Assembly (NCBI RefSeq): GCF_003269035.1
Contig: NZ_QLTK01000005.1
Span: 296,018-360,017 of the forward strand
Reading direction: 5' to 3'
Length of the DNA: 64,000 nt
From: Paraburkholderia bryophila
GTDB taxonomy: Bacteria > Pseudomonadota > Gammaproteobacteria > Burkholderiales > Burkholderiaceae
Part shown: one piece after another, positions 17,638 to 26,427 of the stretch
Layout of the letters: the number at the start of each line of letters is the position of its first letter
Numbering within the stretch: the first letter of the stretch is position 1
The notes under the pieces: model-generated
Told to the model about the DNA's origin: nothing
Seen by the model: the letters and a program-made list of their open reading frames with translations, nothing else
Databases searched by the model: none
Made by a program: the position numbers and the translations under genes

Positions 17638-18039
17638 TCAAAGGTCGAAGGTGCCGCGATACTGTTCTTCCGCATCAGACCGGGTATTGATTTCGACGAG
17701 TACGCCGCCCGGTACTTCACAGAAAAACCGCGAGCCGCGTTCGTGTTTGAATACGCTGGTTTTCATCACGACGCCGGCCGTGGCCATGCGGTCGTAAAGC
17801 GCGCGCACGTCGTCGAGCGTTCCCAGTTCGAAGCCGATGTGAAAGTTGTGCGGCCACGCAACCGGATGGTCGCCAGCGTCGTCGATCACGATGTCGAAAC
17901 CGGGGCGTTTCAGAATCCAGCTACCGTGCCGTCCGGTAACCGTGCAGCCGAGATGTTGTTCGAAGAAGGTCGCCGTCGCGCTCACGTCGGACGAGGGGAT
18001 GCTCATGTGATTGAGCTTCATGGGGGTGATATCGGTCAT
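17638..18039 (-). CDS. VOC-family (glyoxalase/bleomycin resistance) protein
   Basis: A 133-residue single-domain vicinal-oxygen-chelate protein. It has two beta-alpha-beta-beta-beta repeats: LNHMSIPSSDVSATATFFEQHLG in the first and FHIGFELGTLDDVRALYDRM in the second, with FCEVPGGVLVEI at the end. Candidate metal ligands are His in NHMSI, His in NFHIGF and Glu in LVEIN. Proteins like this detoxify electrophiles or act as dioxygenases or sequestration proteins; the substrate is unknown. It lies between a TetR regulator and an SDR on the same strand. Confidence 0.86.
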   Translation of the reverse strand: MTDITPMKLNHMSIPSSDVSATATFFEQHLGCTVTGRHGSWILKRPGFDIVIDDAGDHPVAWPHNFHIGFELGTLDDVRALYDRMATAGVVMKTSVFKHERGSRFFCEVPGGVLVEINTRSDAEEQYRGTFDL

Positions 18040-18157
18040 GTCGATCTCCGTTGATCCGGATCGCTCGTTGCGTTCCGTACGGAGAATGTTACGAGTAAAA
18101 GCTCGCGTTCAATACTCGCGTCGCCCGCACCTGTACGGATGACCGCGCGAGCCCGCG

Positions 18158-18889
18158 CTACGGGCGTTTCCGGGCGCGCGGCGAGGTCTTGCGCGGGGCT
18201 TGCTCGCGTTTGTCCTGCGTTGGCGGCGACTCGTCCGTACGCGCAACCGAAGAAACGCGCGTCGACTCGACGCCAGTGGTCGACATCAACGTGAGGTAGC
18301 CGAATACGGCGGCCGTCACGCGGCGAATCAGTCCGGCCATGTCCGTCTCTTCCCGCTCGCCTGCCGCGTCCACGAGGCCGCGAATCATGGCCAGCAGGTC
18401 GCGCGAGGCGAGCAACGTGTCCTCTTGCGGCGGCAGACCGTCGCGCGCAAGGATTTCGGTCAGCAAAGTACGTATCGAGCCTTTCGTGGAGAGTGCCGCG
18501 CGCATGTGCGGCCGGCTCTCTTCGACGTCGAGCAGTCGCGCGAGCGTGGGCCGCGCGAACTGCTGCCGCACCGATACGCCAATCAGGTAATCCAGCGCGA
18601 CCGATCCGTTGGCGTGGTCGAGAGCCGCTAGCGCCTCCTGATAGAAGCCTTCGCTTTCACGCTGCATCAGCGCGAACGTGAGCGCGTCCTTGCTGGGAAA
18701 GTACTGGTATAGCGAGCCGATGCTGACACCGGCGCGCTCCGCCACCGCGTTCGTGTTGAAACCTTCGAGCCCCTTGTTTTCGAGGACCTGGGCGGCGGCT
18801 TCGAGCAGGGTGGCGACCATGCGTTCGGAGCGGGCCTGGCTGGGCGCCCTGCGCGGTTTAACCGGCGACGAATTGGACTGTCGAGGCAT
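18158..18889 (-). CDS. TetR-family regulator
   Basis: A 243-residue transcription factor. The N-terminal DNA-binding domain (residues ~20-65) has ERMVATLLEAAAQVLENKGLEGFNTNAVAERAGVSIGSLYQYFPSKDAL, a typical TetR helix-turn-helix. The remainder is a helical ligand-binding domain ending in a Lys/Arg-rich tail (PRKTSPRARKRP). It precedes the VOC and SDR genes on the same strand, with about 120 bases between, so it probably represses them. No operator was obvious by eye. Confidence 0.9.
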   Translation of the reverse strand: MPRQSNSSPVKPRRAPSQARSERMVATLLEAAAQVLENKGLEGFNTNAVAERAGVSIGSLYQYFPSKDALTFALMQRESEGFYQEALAALDHANGSVALDYLIGVSVRQQFARPTLARLLDVEESRPHMRAALSTKGSIRTLLTEILARDGLPPQEDTLLASRDLLAMIRGLVDAAGEREETDMAGLIRRVTAAVFGYLTLMSTTGVESTRVSSVARTDESPPTQDKREQAPRKTSPRARKRP

Positions 18890-19041
18890 GCGGCGAGTGG
18901 AATGGGAAAGTGATTAGCGTTAAAGACGCAGTCTAAGCAATCTCGTGCGGCGCGTTAATAGCGATTGTCGACCATAAGGCGCGCAGGCGGCGCATGGCCT
19001 CATAGCGTATCAAAGCCCGTCGGCGGCCGCCCAGAAGTGAC

Positions 19042-19327
19042 GCCAGACTCGCCATTGCGAACATAAGGCACACCAGGGCGCTGGTCGATAAAGGCGATCT
19101 CGCGGTTGGCAAAGCACGTATCAAGGATCTCGAACTCGCATGGGACGACGCCGAGCCGTCGTTGAAGCCATGTGCCGCCGCGGACTGGCACACCGTCGAC
19201 AAAGCCATCGACCGCGCGTTGAGCGCATTGCGCGCGAGCACGCCGAACGCAGTCGAATGCAGTCGAATGCAAACAGTCCCTTGCCGATCTTCTGGCGATC
19301 ACGGACAGAATGCGCGGCAAGACTTGA
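19042..19327 (+). pseudogene. Remnant of a conserved gene, frameshifted by a 10-base duplication
   Basis: Translation in one frame from about 19042 gives a clearly protein-like sequence ([18 protein letters not shown], then [11 protein letters not shown] and [18 protein letters not shown]). At 19251-19270 the decamer AGTCGAATGC occurs twice in tandem. Removing one copy joins the frame to [18 protein letters not shown] and a TGA at 19325. The 5' end is lost: a stop lies in frame at 19003 and no start is present. I recognise this as a small exported-protein-like conserved domain but cannot name it. A further short stretch before the Fur gene (to 19533) shows nothing certain. Confidence 0.6.
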
Positions 19328-19533
19328 TGCCCTGTTCAATGCGCGCGGCTTTCCCACGTTCGAAACGCTCGCTTAAGGTTCCCTCAAGGAGCTCGAACGC
19401 ATAGTTCGCGCCACGGGTGGCTCGCCCTGCACCCGCGAAGCGAAGGCATTCCCCGAACTCCTCGACTCGACGATGCCCCTGAAGGCGTCGCTTCAGGCGC
19501 GCCGCCCCGCCGCCCTCCGTTTCCACCCAATCC

Positions 19534-19980
19534 ATGAACACTCACAGAATTCTTGAGCGAGCCGGTTTGCGACCCACGTTTCCTCGTGTCCTGGTGCTGG
19601 AATTTTTTCAGGAACACGCTCATGAACATCTCGCTGCCGAAGCGGTTTACCTGCGTCTCAACGAAGATTCGCGCAACATGAGTCTGGCAACCGTCTACCG
19701 GGTTCTGGCTCAACTGGTGGACACGCGGTTATTGTCCAACGTAGCCTTCGGCGACGGCCGCATGGTCTATGAACTGGATGACGGCAATCCGCACGATCAC
19801 ATCGTTTGCAATGCATGCGGCGGCGTTCAGGAATTCTTCGATGCTGAAATCGAGGCGCGGCAGCAAGCTGTCGCGGAGCAATTCGAATTCGCGGTGTCGG
19901 GGCGACGCCTGGTGTTAGCCGGTTTGTGTGTCGAATGCAGAAAGGGCAGCGCACCAGCCAGGCGGACGGTCCGCAAATAG
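19534..19980 (+). CDS. Fur-family metalloregulator
   Basis: A 148-residue Fur-family repressor. The winged helix includes LRPTFPRVLVLEFF and MSLATVYRVLAQLVDTRLL (residues ~12-70). The regulatory metal site HDHIVC lies at about residues 88-92, and the structural zinc pairs CNAC (92, 95) and CVEC (132, 135) are both intact. It differs from housekeeping Fur (FPRV in place of LPR, short C-terminus without a His-rich tail), so it may be a PerR- or Fur-like paralogue; the metal cannot be told. It is single, with no obvious target beside it. A GC-rich hairpin (20042-20058) lies beyond its stop. Confidence 0.88.
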   Translation: MNTHRILERAGLRPTFPRVLVLEFFQEHAHEHLAAEAVYLRLNEDSRNMSLATVYRVLAQLVDTRLLSNVAFGDGRMVYELDDGNPHDHIVCNACGGVQEFFDAEIEARQQAVAEQFEFAVSGRRLVLAGLCVECRKGSAPARRTVRK

Positions 19981-20057
19981 CGGTCCGCTCCGGCTTCAGG
20001 TGGCTGCTTTACGTGGCTGCCCTATTCACGACAGAATTCACGGCGGCCGTACGCCGC

Positions 20058-20369
20058 CTACGGCTTGCCTTTAAGCGTGAACGGAGCCAGCAGTGCCTGC
20101 ACATCCACCCGTTGCCCCTGAAGCAGAAGCAGCCGCGCGTGAAGCACCGTGTTTTCCAGCACCAGCTTCGCGGTACTCAACAGGTAAAGCGCGTGGATAT
20201 CGGACACGGCCATGTTGCCCGCTTCGACCTGGTGGTGACGCTCAACCAGAGAACTCATCACGAGCTGCCTGAGTTCCTGCTCTCCGAATGGAAGGTCCGC
20301 GTAATCGATCGGGTCGTCGGCTTCGACCTCTCGCAGCATCTCAACGAGCGTTTCCGTGCTTACTTGCAT
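20058..20369 (-). CDS. Conserved hypothetical helical protein
   Basis: A 103-residue, mostly helical soluble protein (MLREVEADDPIDYADLPFGEQELRQLVMSSLVE and DIHALYLLSTAKLVLENTVLHARLL style segments). There is no signal peptide, cysteine or recognisable domain. The start is supported by GGAG eight bases upstream. It faces the Fur gene convergently and lies 64 bases from the end of the esterase gene. I do not recognise the family; the even codon use and clear ribosome-binding site argue that it is a real gene. Confidence 0.68.
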   Translation of the reverse strand: MQVSTETLVEMLREVEADDPIDYADLPFGEQELRQLVMSSLVERHHQVEAGNMAVSDIHALYLLSTAKLVLENTVLHARLLLLQGQRVDVQALLAPFTLKGKP

Positions 20370-20433
20370 GTTTCGGCTCCACGTTGTCGGTTAGGGCCAG
20401 CAGCATCAAGCTACGTCATCCAGCACGTCTAGC

Positions 20434-21384
20434 CTACTGCTTCGATTTCACCGCGTCCAGCGTGCTGTCGTTTCCCGCGTTGGTCGTGTGCAGCACGGAA
20501 GAAACAAAGGTCTGGAAACCCGGCTCCCAGATCGGAATCGCACTGTCGACCGCGAACATGCCGTGGCCATCCCGGCCAAACGGTTGCTCGATCACCAACT
20601 GCCCCTGACCGCCCGCCGCCTGAAATGCGCTGAACCAGCTACGCACGACATCGGGTGCGAAAAACATATCGTTCTGGACGTAGTGCCAGAAAACCGGAAC
20701 ATGCGTTGTCGACGCGTAATGCCCAATCGTCTCGGCCATTCTCTCCGGCGCGCATGGATCGCCGGGATGGGTGGCGGGGCGGCCGCCACGTCCACCGGAG
20801 AAGTTGACCACGGCGATAACGCCCGGCGGAGAAAAACTGGCGGCCGCGAGAGACGCGAATCCCCCCGCCGACTGCCCCACCAGGATCACATGATTTTTGT
20901 CGATTTGCGGCAATGTGTCGGCAAACGCGATCGTGGCCAGCAGATCCTGGGCCGCCGCGTTACCGGCCGCCACGAAGTCGGGCCGCTTGCACGAGCCGGC
21001 GTCTTCGGCGAACGTGCCGCCCGTCGCGCCATAACCGCGGCGTATCGGCACGATGACCGCAAAGCCCATCCGGACGAACTCGCGAATCTGCGCAAGCTTG
21101 CGATAGCGGCCGACCTTCACACGGTCACGGGCGTTCGGCGGATTGCCGTGACTGAGAACGATGAGCGGGAATGGACCCGCGCCGTCGGGCATATAGGTCG
21201 TCGCGACGAGCTCGCGCTGGCCCATGCCGAAGAATCCTTTTTCGGTCGTCGGCACCGACACGACGGTTTCATGCAGGTCCGTCGCCGTCGGGTCCAATTC
21301 TCCCGCGATAGCGGAACATCGCCATAGCGCGAGCGTTAGCGCGCAGAAAAACAATCCAATGCGGAGCAGGTTCTTATTGTTCAT
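20434..21384 (-). CDS. Exported alpha/beta hydrolase (dienelactone hydrolase-like)
   Basis: A 316-residue hydrolase with a signal peptide (MNNKNLLRIGLFFCALTLA, then a likely cut after AIAG). The alpha/beta-hydrolase core shows the oxyanion region LIVLSHGNPP, the nucleophile elbow GQSAGG (Ser near residue 165), and a late GHGMF with the catalytic His. The chemistry is probably ester or peptide-ester hydrolysis; the substrate is unknown. ATG 21384 is preferred to a GTG at 21411 because it begins the signal peptide and follows AAAAGG. It lies 154 bases beyond the nucleoside hydrolase gene on the same strand and could be the last gene of that operon. Confidence 0.8.
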   Translation of the reverse strand: MNNKNLLRIGLFFCALTLALWRCSAIAGELDPTATDLHETVVSVPTTEKGFFGMGQRELVATTYMPDGAGPFPLIVLSHGNPPNARDRVKVGRYRKLAQIREFVRMGFAVIVPIRRGYGATGGTFAEDAGSCKRPDFVAAGNAAAQDLLATIAFADTLPQIDKNHVILVGQSAGGFASLAAASFSPPGVIAVVNFSGGRGGRPATHPGDPCAPERMAETIGHYASTTHVPVFWHYVQNDMFFAPDVVRSWFSAFQAAGGQGQLVIEQPFGRDGHGMFAVDSAIPIWEPGFQTFVSSVLHTTNAGNDSTLDAVKSKQ

Positions 21385-21538
21385 ATGCCTTTTGAAAGAC
21401 TTTATCTGCACGAGTTTGAAGAGAAGCTACTTAGGTCATTCGTCGTCACCGACGCTACCTTACTGCTTTTCTTCCTGCTGCGGCAGATCTCGTCTTTTCA
21501 AGGCTAATGGGCTTCTGCTCCGCTTCGACAGCGCCGTG

Positions 21539-22642
21539 TCACGGCAGCGTAATCGGCACCGGGCGCGTCAGCAGATCGACATAGAGGCTAAAGAACCGGT
21601 TGTTATCGAACTGTGTGACATACGTAATCTTGTTCGGCGAAGCGCCGGACGCAGGCTGATCCGGATAGACCGTCACATGCCCTTGATTTTCGCTGCTCGT
21701 GGTGTCGATATCGAGGTAAGCGCTTTTGGTCTGCGTGGCATACGTCGGATCGAGGAAGTAGGCAATCGTCAACGTGTCGAACAGGTCGGTGTTGTCGGCA
21801 AACGCGCCCGCATTCGCAATGCCGTAGGCCTTCGTCACTGCGGTCTGCTTGGTCGGGTTGTTGACGATCTGGTCGTACACGCTTTGCGTGAGCGGCACCG
21901 TGTTCGTCACGTCGAGCGGAATCACGGCTTGCGGAATCGTGGTCTGCAACACAGTGCGCACGGCAAGCGGATCGAACCACCAGTTAAGCTCGGCCACGGC
22001 GTTCGCGTTGCCCGGCACCGCCATCGCACCGCCCATGTAAACGATCTGTTTGATCAGCGGCACGATCTCCGGCGCCTTCATGATGGCCGTGGCGAGATTG
22101 GTCGGTGGCCCGACTTCGAGAATCGTCACCTGATTCGGGTAGCCCTTGATGGTCTGGATCATGAAGTCGGCGGCGCTTTGCGTCTGCAGCCTGGTCGACA
22201 CCGCGAAGCCGTCCGGCGGCGGGACGAGTTGCGACTGTTGCGTCGGCTCGGGCCGGCTCCATGCGCCGAAATAGCCTTGCGGATTGGCCGCCTGCTGCGC
22301 GCGTATGGCCGCCACGTCGTATTGCAGCGGATAGTCCGCGCCGCCGTAGACGCCCACCACGTTCTGCACGCCCATGCGTTCCACGGCTTTCAACGCATCC
22401 GATTCTTCCTGCAGCAGCCAGTCGTTGCCGGTGACGACCGTGAGCCCGAGCAGATTGACCTTGCCTTGCCCCATCAACTGCGTGGTCATGGCGAAGAGCT
22501 GGCCGTCGTCGCCCATTGTGTTGAAGTCCGAGTCGATGATGATTTTCGGCGCGCCGGCCAGCGGATCGGTAGCCGTTACGCTCCCTCCGCAACTGGCCAG
22601 AACCGTGGACATCATCAGGATACCTAGACATTGTGATTTCAT
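21539..22642 (-). CDS. Nucleoside hydrolase predicted to be a lipoprotein
   Basis: A 367-residue inosine/uridine-preferring nucleoside hydrolase-like enzyme, which splits ribonucleosides to base and ribose. The calcium/ribose site is seen in IIIDSDFNTMGDDGQ (D-x-D and D-D), with later family segments LTVVTGNDWL and VVGVYGGADYPL. Unusually, it starts with a lipoprotein signal (MKSQCLGILMMSTVLASC, lipidated Cys at residue 18), so it should act in the periplasm or on the outer membrane rather than in the cytosol. ATG 22642 is selected for this reason over 22720. It follows ribokinase in the ribose operon. Confidence 0.88.
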   Translation of the reverse strand: MKSQCLGILMMSTVLASCGGSVTATDPLAGAPKIIIDSDFNTMGDDGQLFAMTTQLMGQGKVNLLGLTVVTGNDWLLQEESDALKAVERMGVQNVVGVYGGADYPLQYDVAAIRAQQAANPQGYFGAWSRPEPTQQSQLVPPPDGFAVSTRLQTQSAADFMIQTIKGYPNQVTILEVGPPTNLATAIMKAPEIVPLIKQIVYMGGAMAVPGNANAVAELNWWFDPLAVRTVLQTTIPQAVIPLDVTNTVPLTQSVYDQIVNNPTKQTAVTKAYGIANAGAFADNTDLFDTLTIAYFLDPTYATQTKSAYLDIDTTSSENQGHVTVYPDQPASGASPNKITYVTQFDNNRFFSLYVDLLTRPVPITLP

Positions 22643-22676
22643 GTTTTTCGTCCAGTTTAGAGCGTGATTATCGAAG

Positions 22677-22700
22677 CGACACCATCGCGAGACGGTGTCG
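22677..22700 (-). promoter_or_regulatory. Hairpin between rbsK and nucleoside hydrolase
   Basis: CGACACC at 22677-22683 and GGTGTCG at 22694-22700 form a perfect 7-bp stem; TTATCGA and TCGATAA outside it could form an alternative pairing. The structure sits in the 130-base gap between two genes of one likely operon and may set the downstream gene's expression or mRNA stability. Confidence 0.45.
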
Positions 22701-22772
22701 ATAAATCGACGTCGAGCCACCCGGGCAGGGTGGCGGTACGGACAGCCTCACATCACACAACAGGCGCCCGTG

Positions 22773-23711
22773 TCAGGCTGCGCTATCCACTTCAGCGCGA
22801 TTCGGAATGGACGGCTGCGCACCGGCGCGCGTCACGGAGATCGATGCCGCGCGTTGCGCGAGGCTGATGGCGCCTTCGAGAGGCTGGCGTGCGGCGAGCT
22901 GCGCGGCAAACACGCCGATAAAGGTATCGCCGGCCGCGGTCGTGTCGACTGCCTGGACTTGCGGCGCGGGAAAATGCTGGCCTTCACCGCCGTCCACCAG
23001 CAGATAGGCGCCCTGCGCGCCCAGCGTGACGATCACATTGCGCGCGCCGCCACGTTGCAATTCGGTCGCGGCCCGTCGCGCGCCGCTTTCCGATTCGACC
23101 GGCAGGCCGGCCAGGATAGCGGCCTCGACCTCGTTCGGCACGAGAAAATCGACCAACGGCAGCCATTCCGCCGGCAGCGGTCCGGTGGCCGGCGCCGGGT
23201 TCAGCACGGTGATCTTGCCCAGCCGGCGAGCCAGCGCGAGGGTCGCGTGAACGGCTTCCGGCGGCGTTTCCAGCTGGCACACCACGATGTCGCAAGCCTT
23301 GATCGCGGCTTCGTGACGAGCGATACCCTCAGGCGTCAGTTCGCCATTACTGCCCGCCACCACTACGATGGTGTTCTGCCCGTCGTCCGACACCGTCACC
23401 ATCGCGACACCGGTTGGCTGGCTAGCATGCACCTCGATCCCGCTGCAGTCGATGCCCTCCGCTTCCAGATCCTTGACCCGTTGGGCCCCATTCGCGTCTT
23501 TGCCGACGCAGCCGACCATCGCCACCTGCGCGCCCATCCGCGCGGCCGCGACGGCCTGGTTGCCACCTTTGCCGCCGGCCACCTGCGAAAACTCATGCCC
23601 GCCGATGGTCTCGCCGGGACGCGGCAAATGCGGCGCGCGCGCGACCAGATCGGTATTGATACTGCCCACCACCAGGACGCGGCCCGGTTTCGTCTCTTTT
23701 GACACGTTCAT
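22773..23711 (-). CDS. rbsK: Ribokinase
   Basis: A 312-residue PfkB-family sugar kinase that phosphorylates D-ribose to ribose-5-phosphate in the cytosol. It has the N-terminal GSINTDLV, the sugar-binding GGKGGNQAVAAARMG, and the C-terminal anion hole and catalytic Asp in DTTAAGDTF. Length matches the family (~305-310). The start at 23711 places MNVSKETK before the first strand; an ATG at 23726 is equally possible because AGGAG lies almost against the 23711 start. It lies 31 bases after rbsC and upstream of the nucleoside hydrolase gene, completing a ribose uptake and activation operon. Confidence 0.92.
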   Translation of the reverse strand: MNVSKETKPGRVLVVGSINTDLVARAPHLPRPGETIGGHEFSQVAGGKGGNQAVAAARMGAQVAMVGCVGKDANGAQRVKDLEAEGIDCSGIEVHASQPTGVAMVTVSDDGQNTIVVVAGSNGELTPEGIARHEAAIKACDIVVCQLETPPEAVHATLALARRLGKITVLNPAPATGPLPAEWLPLVDFLVPNEVEAAILAGLPVESESGARRAATELQRGGARNVIVTLGAQGAYLLVDGGEGQHFPAPQVQAVDTTAAGDTFIGVFAAQLAARQPLEGAISLAQRAASISVTRAGAQPSIPNRAEVDSAA

Positions 23712-23742
23712 TCTCCTGCTCACCATTGCGCGAATGGTCGAT

Positions 23743-24741
23743 TTATGCGGCGCGACGCCGGCTTCGATAAGTATCCAGCACGACCGCCACCACGATGACG
23801 GCCCCCGTGATGATGCGTTTGGTCGGCTCGGTCGCACCGATCTGGGCAAGGCCCGCGGCCAGAACCGAAATGATCAATACGCCGAAAAAGGTGCTCGTCA
23901 CCGAACCGCGCCCGCCCATCAAACTCGTGCCGCCGATCACGACCGCCGCGATCACCTGCAACTCGATGCCTTGCCCGGCATTCGGGTCCGCGGCTTCCAG
24001 CCGGGAAATCTGGAACAGCGCGGCGAGACCCGCCAGCAGGCCCATCATGGCGAACACGGCAATCTTGTAGGGCCGCGGATCGACACCGGCGAGACGCACC
24101 GCCTCTTCGTTCGTGCCGATACCGACGAGGTAGCGCCCAAACACCGTGCGCGTCAGCAAAAACTGGGCGGCCACCATCACAGCGATCGCGATCAGGAACG
24201 CCGGCGAAATGCCGAACGCGATCGGGTTCGACAGAAAATCGAAGGCGTCGCCGATATAAGCGGTGCGCGAATTCGTGAGTTGATACGCGACGCCACGCGC
24301 CGCTTCGAGCACACCGAGCGACACGATGAACGACGGAATCCGCCAGGCGACGGTGATCGCGCCGGTCACGCAACCGGTCAGCGTGGCGCCGGCCATGCCG
24401 AGCAGCGCCGACGGCAGCGGCGGCCAATGCCACAGCAAGGCCGCGACGCTGGTCAGGGCCGCGCCGAGCGCCAGCACGGAGCCGACCGACAGATCGATGC
24501 CCGCGATGATCAGCACGAAGGTCATGCCGACCGACATCACGACGAGGTCGGGAATCTGGTTTGCAATCGTGCTGAACGTGTCGTAGCTCAGGAAGTGCGA
24601 ACTCAGCAGCGAGAACAGCACGATCATGCCAAGGAGCGCGCCGAGCAGTCCGAGGTAGTTCGAGAAGCCGAGACGGGTGCCGATCGGCGCTTTCTTCGGC
24701 GGTTCGTCTTGCAGCGTGGGCAGGCTGGTTGGTGCGGTCAT
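23743..24741 (-). CDS. rbsC: Ribose-type ABC transporter permease
   Basis: A 332-residue inner-membrane permease with about ten hydrophobic helices. It carries the monosaccharide-permease motifs GIDLSVGSVLALGAALTS and GGTSLMGGRGSVTSTFFGVLII, the cytoplasmic coupling loop that contacts RbsA. A short basic end (YRSRRRAA) follows the last helix. It starts two bases beyond the rbsA stop, implying translational coupling. Substrate is inferred as ribose from the neighbouring ribokinase. Confidence 0.92.
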   Translation of the reverse strand: MTAPTSLPTLQDEPPKKAPIGTRLGFSNYLGLLGALLGMIVLFSLLSSHFLSYDTFSTIANQIPDLVVMSVGMTFVLIIAGIDLSVGSVLALGAALTSVAALLWHWPPLPSALLGMAGATLTGCVTGAITVAWRIPSFIVSLGVLEAARGVAYQLTNSRTAYIGDAFDFLSNPIAFGISPAFLIAIAVMVAAQFLLTRTVFGRYLVGIGTNEEAVRLAGVDPRPYKIAVFAMMGLLAGLAALFQISRLEAADPNAGQGIELQVIAAVVIGGTSLMGGRGSVTSTFFGVLIISVLAAGLAQIGATEPTKRIITGAVIVVAVVLDTYRSRRRAA

Positions 24742-24743
24742 GC

Positions 24744-26357
24744 TTAATACTCCACTAATTTTCTTTCGTCGGGCGCTTTCGCGTCGGGTTCGATAGCCGC
24801 GTGCAGCATGTCGTCACGCTTCGCGTAGCCCGCGAACGCCGCGGCCAGCAGCGCGTCCTGGGTCCAGGCGCCGCGCTCGAACAGACCGGTCATGCGGCCG
24901 GCCGACATCACGCCGATCCGGTCGCAAATCGACATCAATTCGCGCAGATCGCTCGACACCACCACGAGGGCGCGGCCTTCCCGCGCCAACGCGCCCATCA
25001 AGGCATAGATGTCGAACTTCGCGCCGACGTCGATGCCGCGCGTCGGTTCGTCGAACAGCAGCACCGAACAGTGGCGCGCGAGCCAGCGGCCGATCACCAC
25101 CTTCTGCTGATTGCCGCCGGACAACTCCGACACGGGCTGCGCCGGTCCCGCGCTACGAATGCGCATGGCGTCGATCTGCCGGGTGGCCAGCGCCGCCTCG
25201 CGGCGGCCGTCCACCACGCCCTTGCTCGACACCGAGCGTAAATGCCCCAGCGAAATGTTGGCCGCGATCGGCTGGCTCAGTAACAACCCCTCGCCTTTGC
25301 GGTCTTCCGTAATCAAGGCGATGCCGTGCTTCACGGCATCCGCCGGCGACGAGATCGCCACGGGAACGGGTGCATTGCCCTGGCGCCCAATCGACACCGT
25401 GCCGGCGTCCGCGCGATCCGCGCCGTAGACGAGCCGCAGCAATTCCGTGCGCCCCGCGCCGATCAATCCGCTGATGCCGAAGATTTCGCCCGCCTTGACC
25501 TCGAACGAGACATCGCGCACCACCGGTTTGCGGGTCATCCCGCTGACCTTGAACGCCACCTCGCCGATACGCCGCTCGCCCAGGTCGATCCGCTCGCCGA
25601 TATCGCGCCCGACCATCAGCGTGACGAGGCGATCGGTCGATAGATTCGTCATTTCGTCGACATGCACCAGCCGGCCGTCGCGCAACACGGCGGCACGCCG
25701 CGAGATCCGCTTCAATTCTTCGAGCCGGTGCGAGATATACACCAGCGCCACGCCCTGCGCCTTGAGCCGCTCGACCTGCTCGAACAGCAGATCCACTTCG
25801 CGAGCGGTCAGCATGGCGGTGGGTTCGTCGAGAATCAGCACGCGGCAATCGCCGATCAGATTGCGGGCGATCTCGACCATCTGCTGATGCCCGATGCCCA
25901 GGGTGCCCACCAGCGTGTCGGGATCGATCGCGTCGAGCCCGACCTGCGCCATGGCATGGCGCGCGTCCTCGCGCAATTTAGCGCGGTCGATCCAGCCGAA
26001 CGGGCCGCGTCGCGGCAAGCGATTCAGAAACAGATTCTCGGCGACCGAGAGGGTCGGCAGAAGGTTCAGCTCCTGCATGACCATGCGCACACCGAGCGCT
26101 TCGGCGTCCTTGCGGCTGGCGGGCGCATACGCCGCGCCCGCCAGCGACATCGAGCCGGCAGTCGGCGTAACGAGGCCGCCGACGATTTTGGACAGCGTGC
26201 TCTTGCCCGCGCCGTTTTCGCCGGTCAGCGCGAGCACTTCGCCCGCGTACAGATCGAGCGAGACATCGGCCAGCACGGGCTCGGCATAGGTCTTACCGAC
26301 GCCATGCACCCGTAACACGGGCGCGGCTTCGGCGACGGAGGGGATCGGAGTAGACAT
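24744..26357 (-). CDS. rbsA: Ribose-type ABC transporter ATP-binding protein
   Basis: A 537-residue double ATPase of the monosaccharide importer class. The first domain has Walker A GENGAGKST, a degenerate signature LGIGHQQMVEIA, and LILDEPTA. The second has the atypical Walker A-like GLIGAGRTE typical of this class's second half, the signature LSGGNQQK and LLFDEPTRGID. It drives RbsC with binding protein RbsB. About 40 extra residues are present at the C-terminus compared with E. coli RbsA. It lies 70 bases after rbsB. Confidence 0.93.
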   Translation of the reverse strand: MSTPIPSVAEAAPVLRVHGVGKTYAEPVLADVSLDLYAGEVLALTGENGAGKSTLSKIVGGLVTPTAGSMSLAGAAYAPASRKDAEALGVRMVMQELNLLPTLSVAENLFLNRLPRRGPFGWIDRAKLREDARHAMAQVGLDAIDPDTLVGTLGIGHQQMVEIARNLIGDCRVLILDEPTAMLTAREVDLLFEQVERLKAQGVALVYISHRLEELKRISRRAAVLRDGRLVHVDEMTNLSTDRLVTLMVGRDIGERIDLGERRIGEVAFKVSGMTRKPVVRDVSFEVKAGEIFGISGLIGAGRTELLRLVYGADRADAGTVSIGRQGNAPVPVAISSPADAVKHGIALITEDRKGEGLLLSQPIAANISLGHLRSVSSKGVVDGRREAALATRQIDAMRIRSAGPAQPVSELSGGNQQKVVIGRWLARHCSVLLFDEPTRGIDVGAKFDIYALMGALAREGRALVVVSSDLRELMSICDRIGVMSAGRMTGLFERGAWTQDALLAAAFAGYAKRDDMLHAAIEPDAKAPDERKLVEY

Positions 26358-26427
26358 CAGAGTGATAAAACCGACAGATACCAGCCGGCGTGGCCGCTCG
26401 ACGGAGCCGCCACGCGCAATGCCAGTC

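Noticed and set aside
21224..22627. 467-codon plus-strand frame opposite the nucleoside hydrolase
   Set aside because: Shadow of the real gene; His/Arg-rich and no family match.
23368..24747. 459-codon plus-strand frame opposite rbsC
   Set aside because: Repeated polar composition typical of an antisense frame to a membrane protein.
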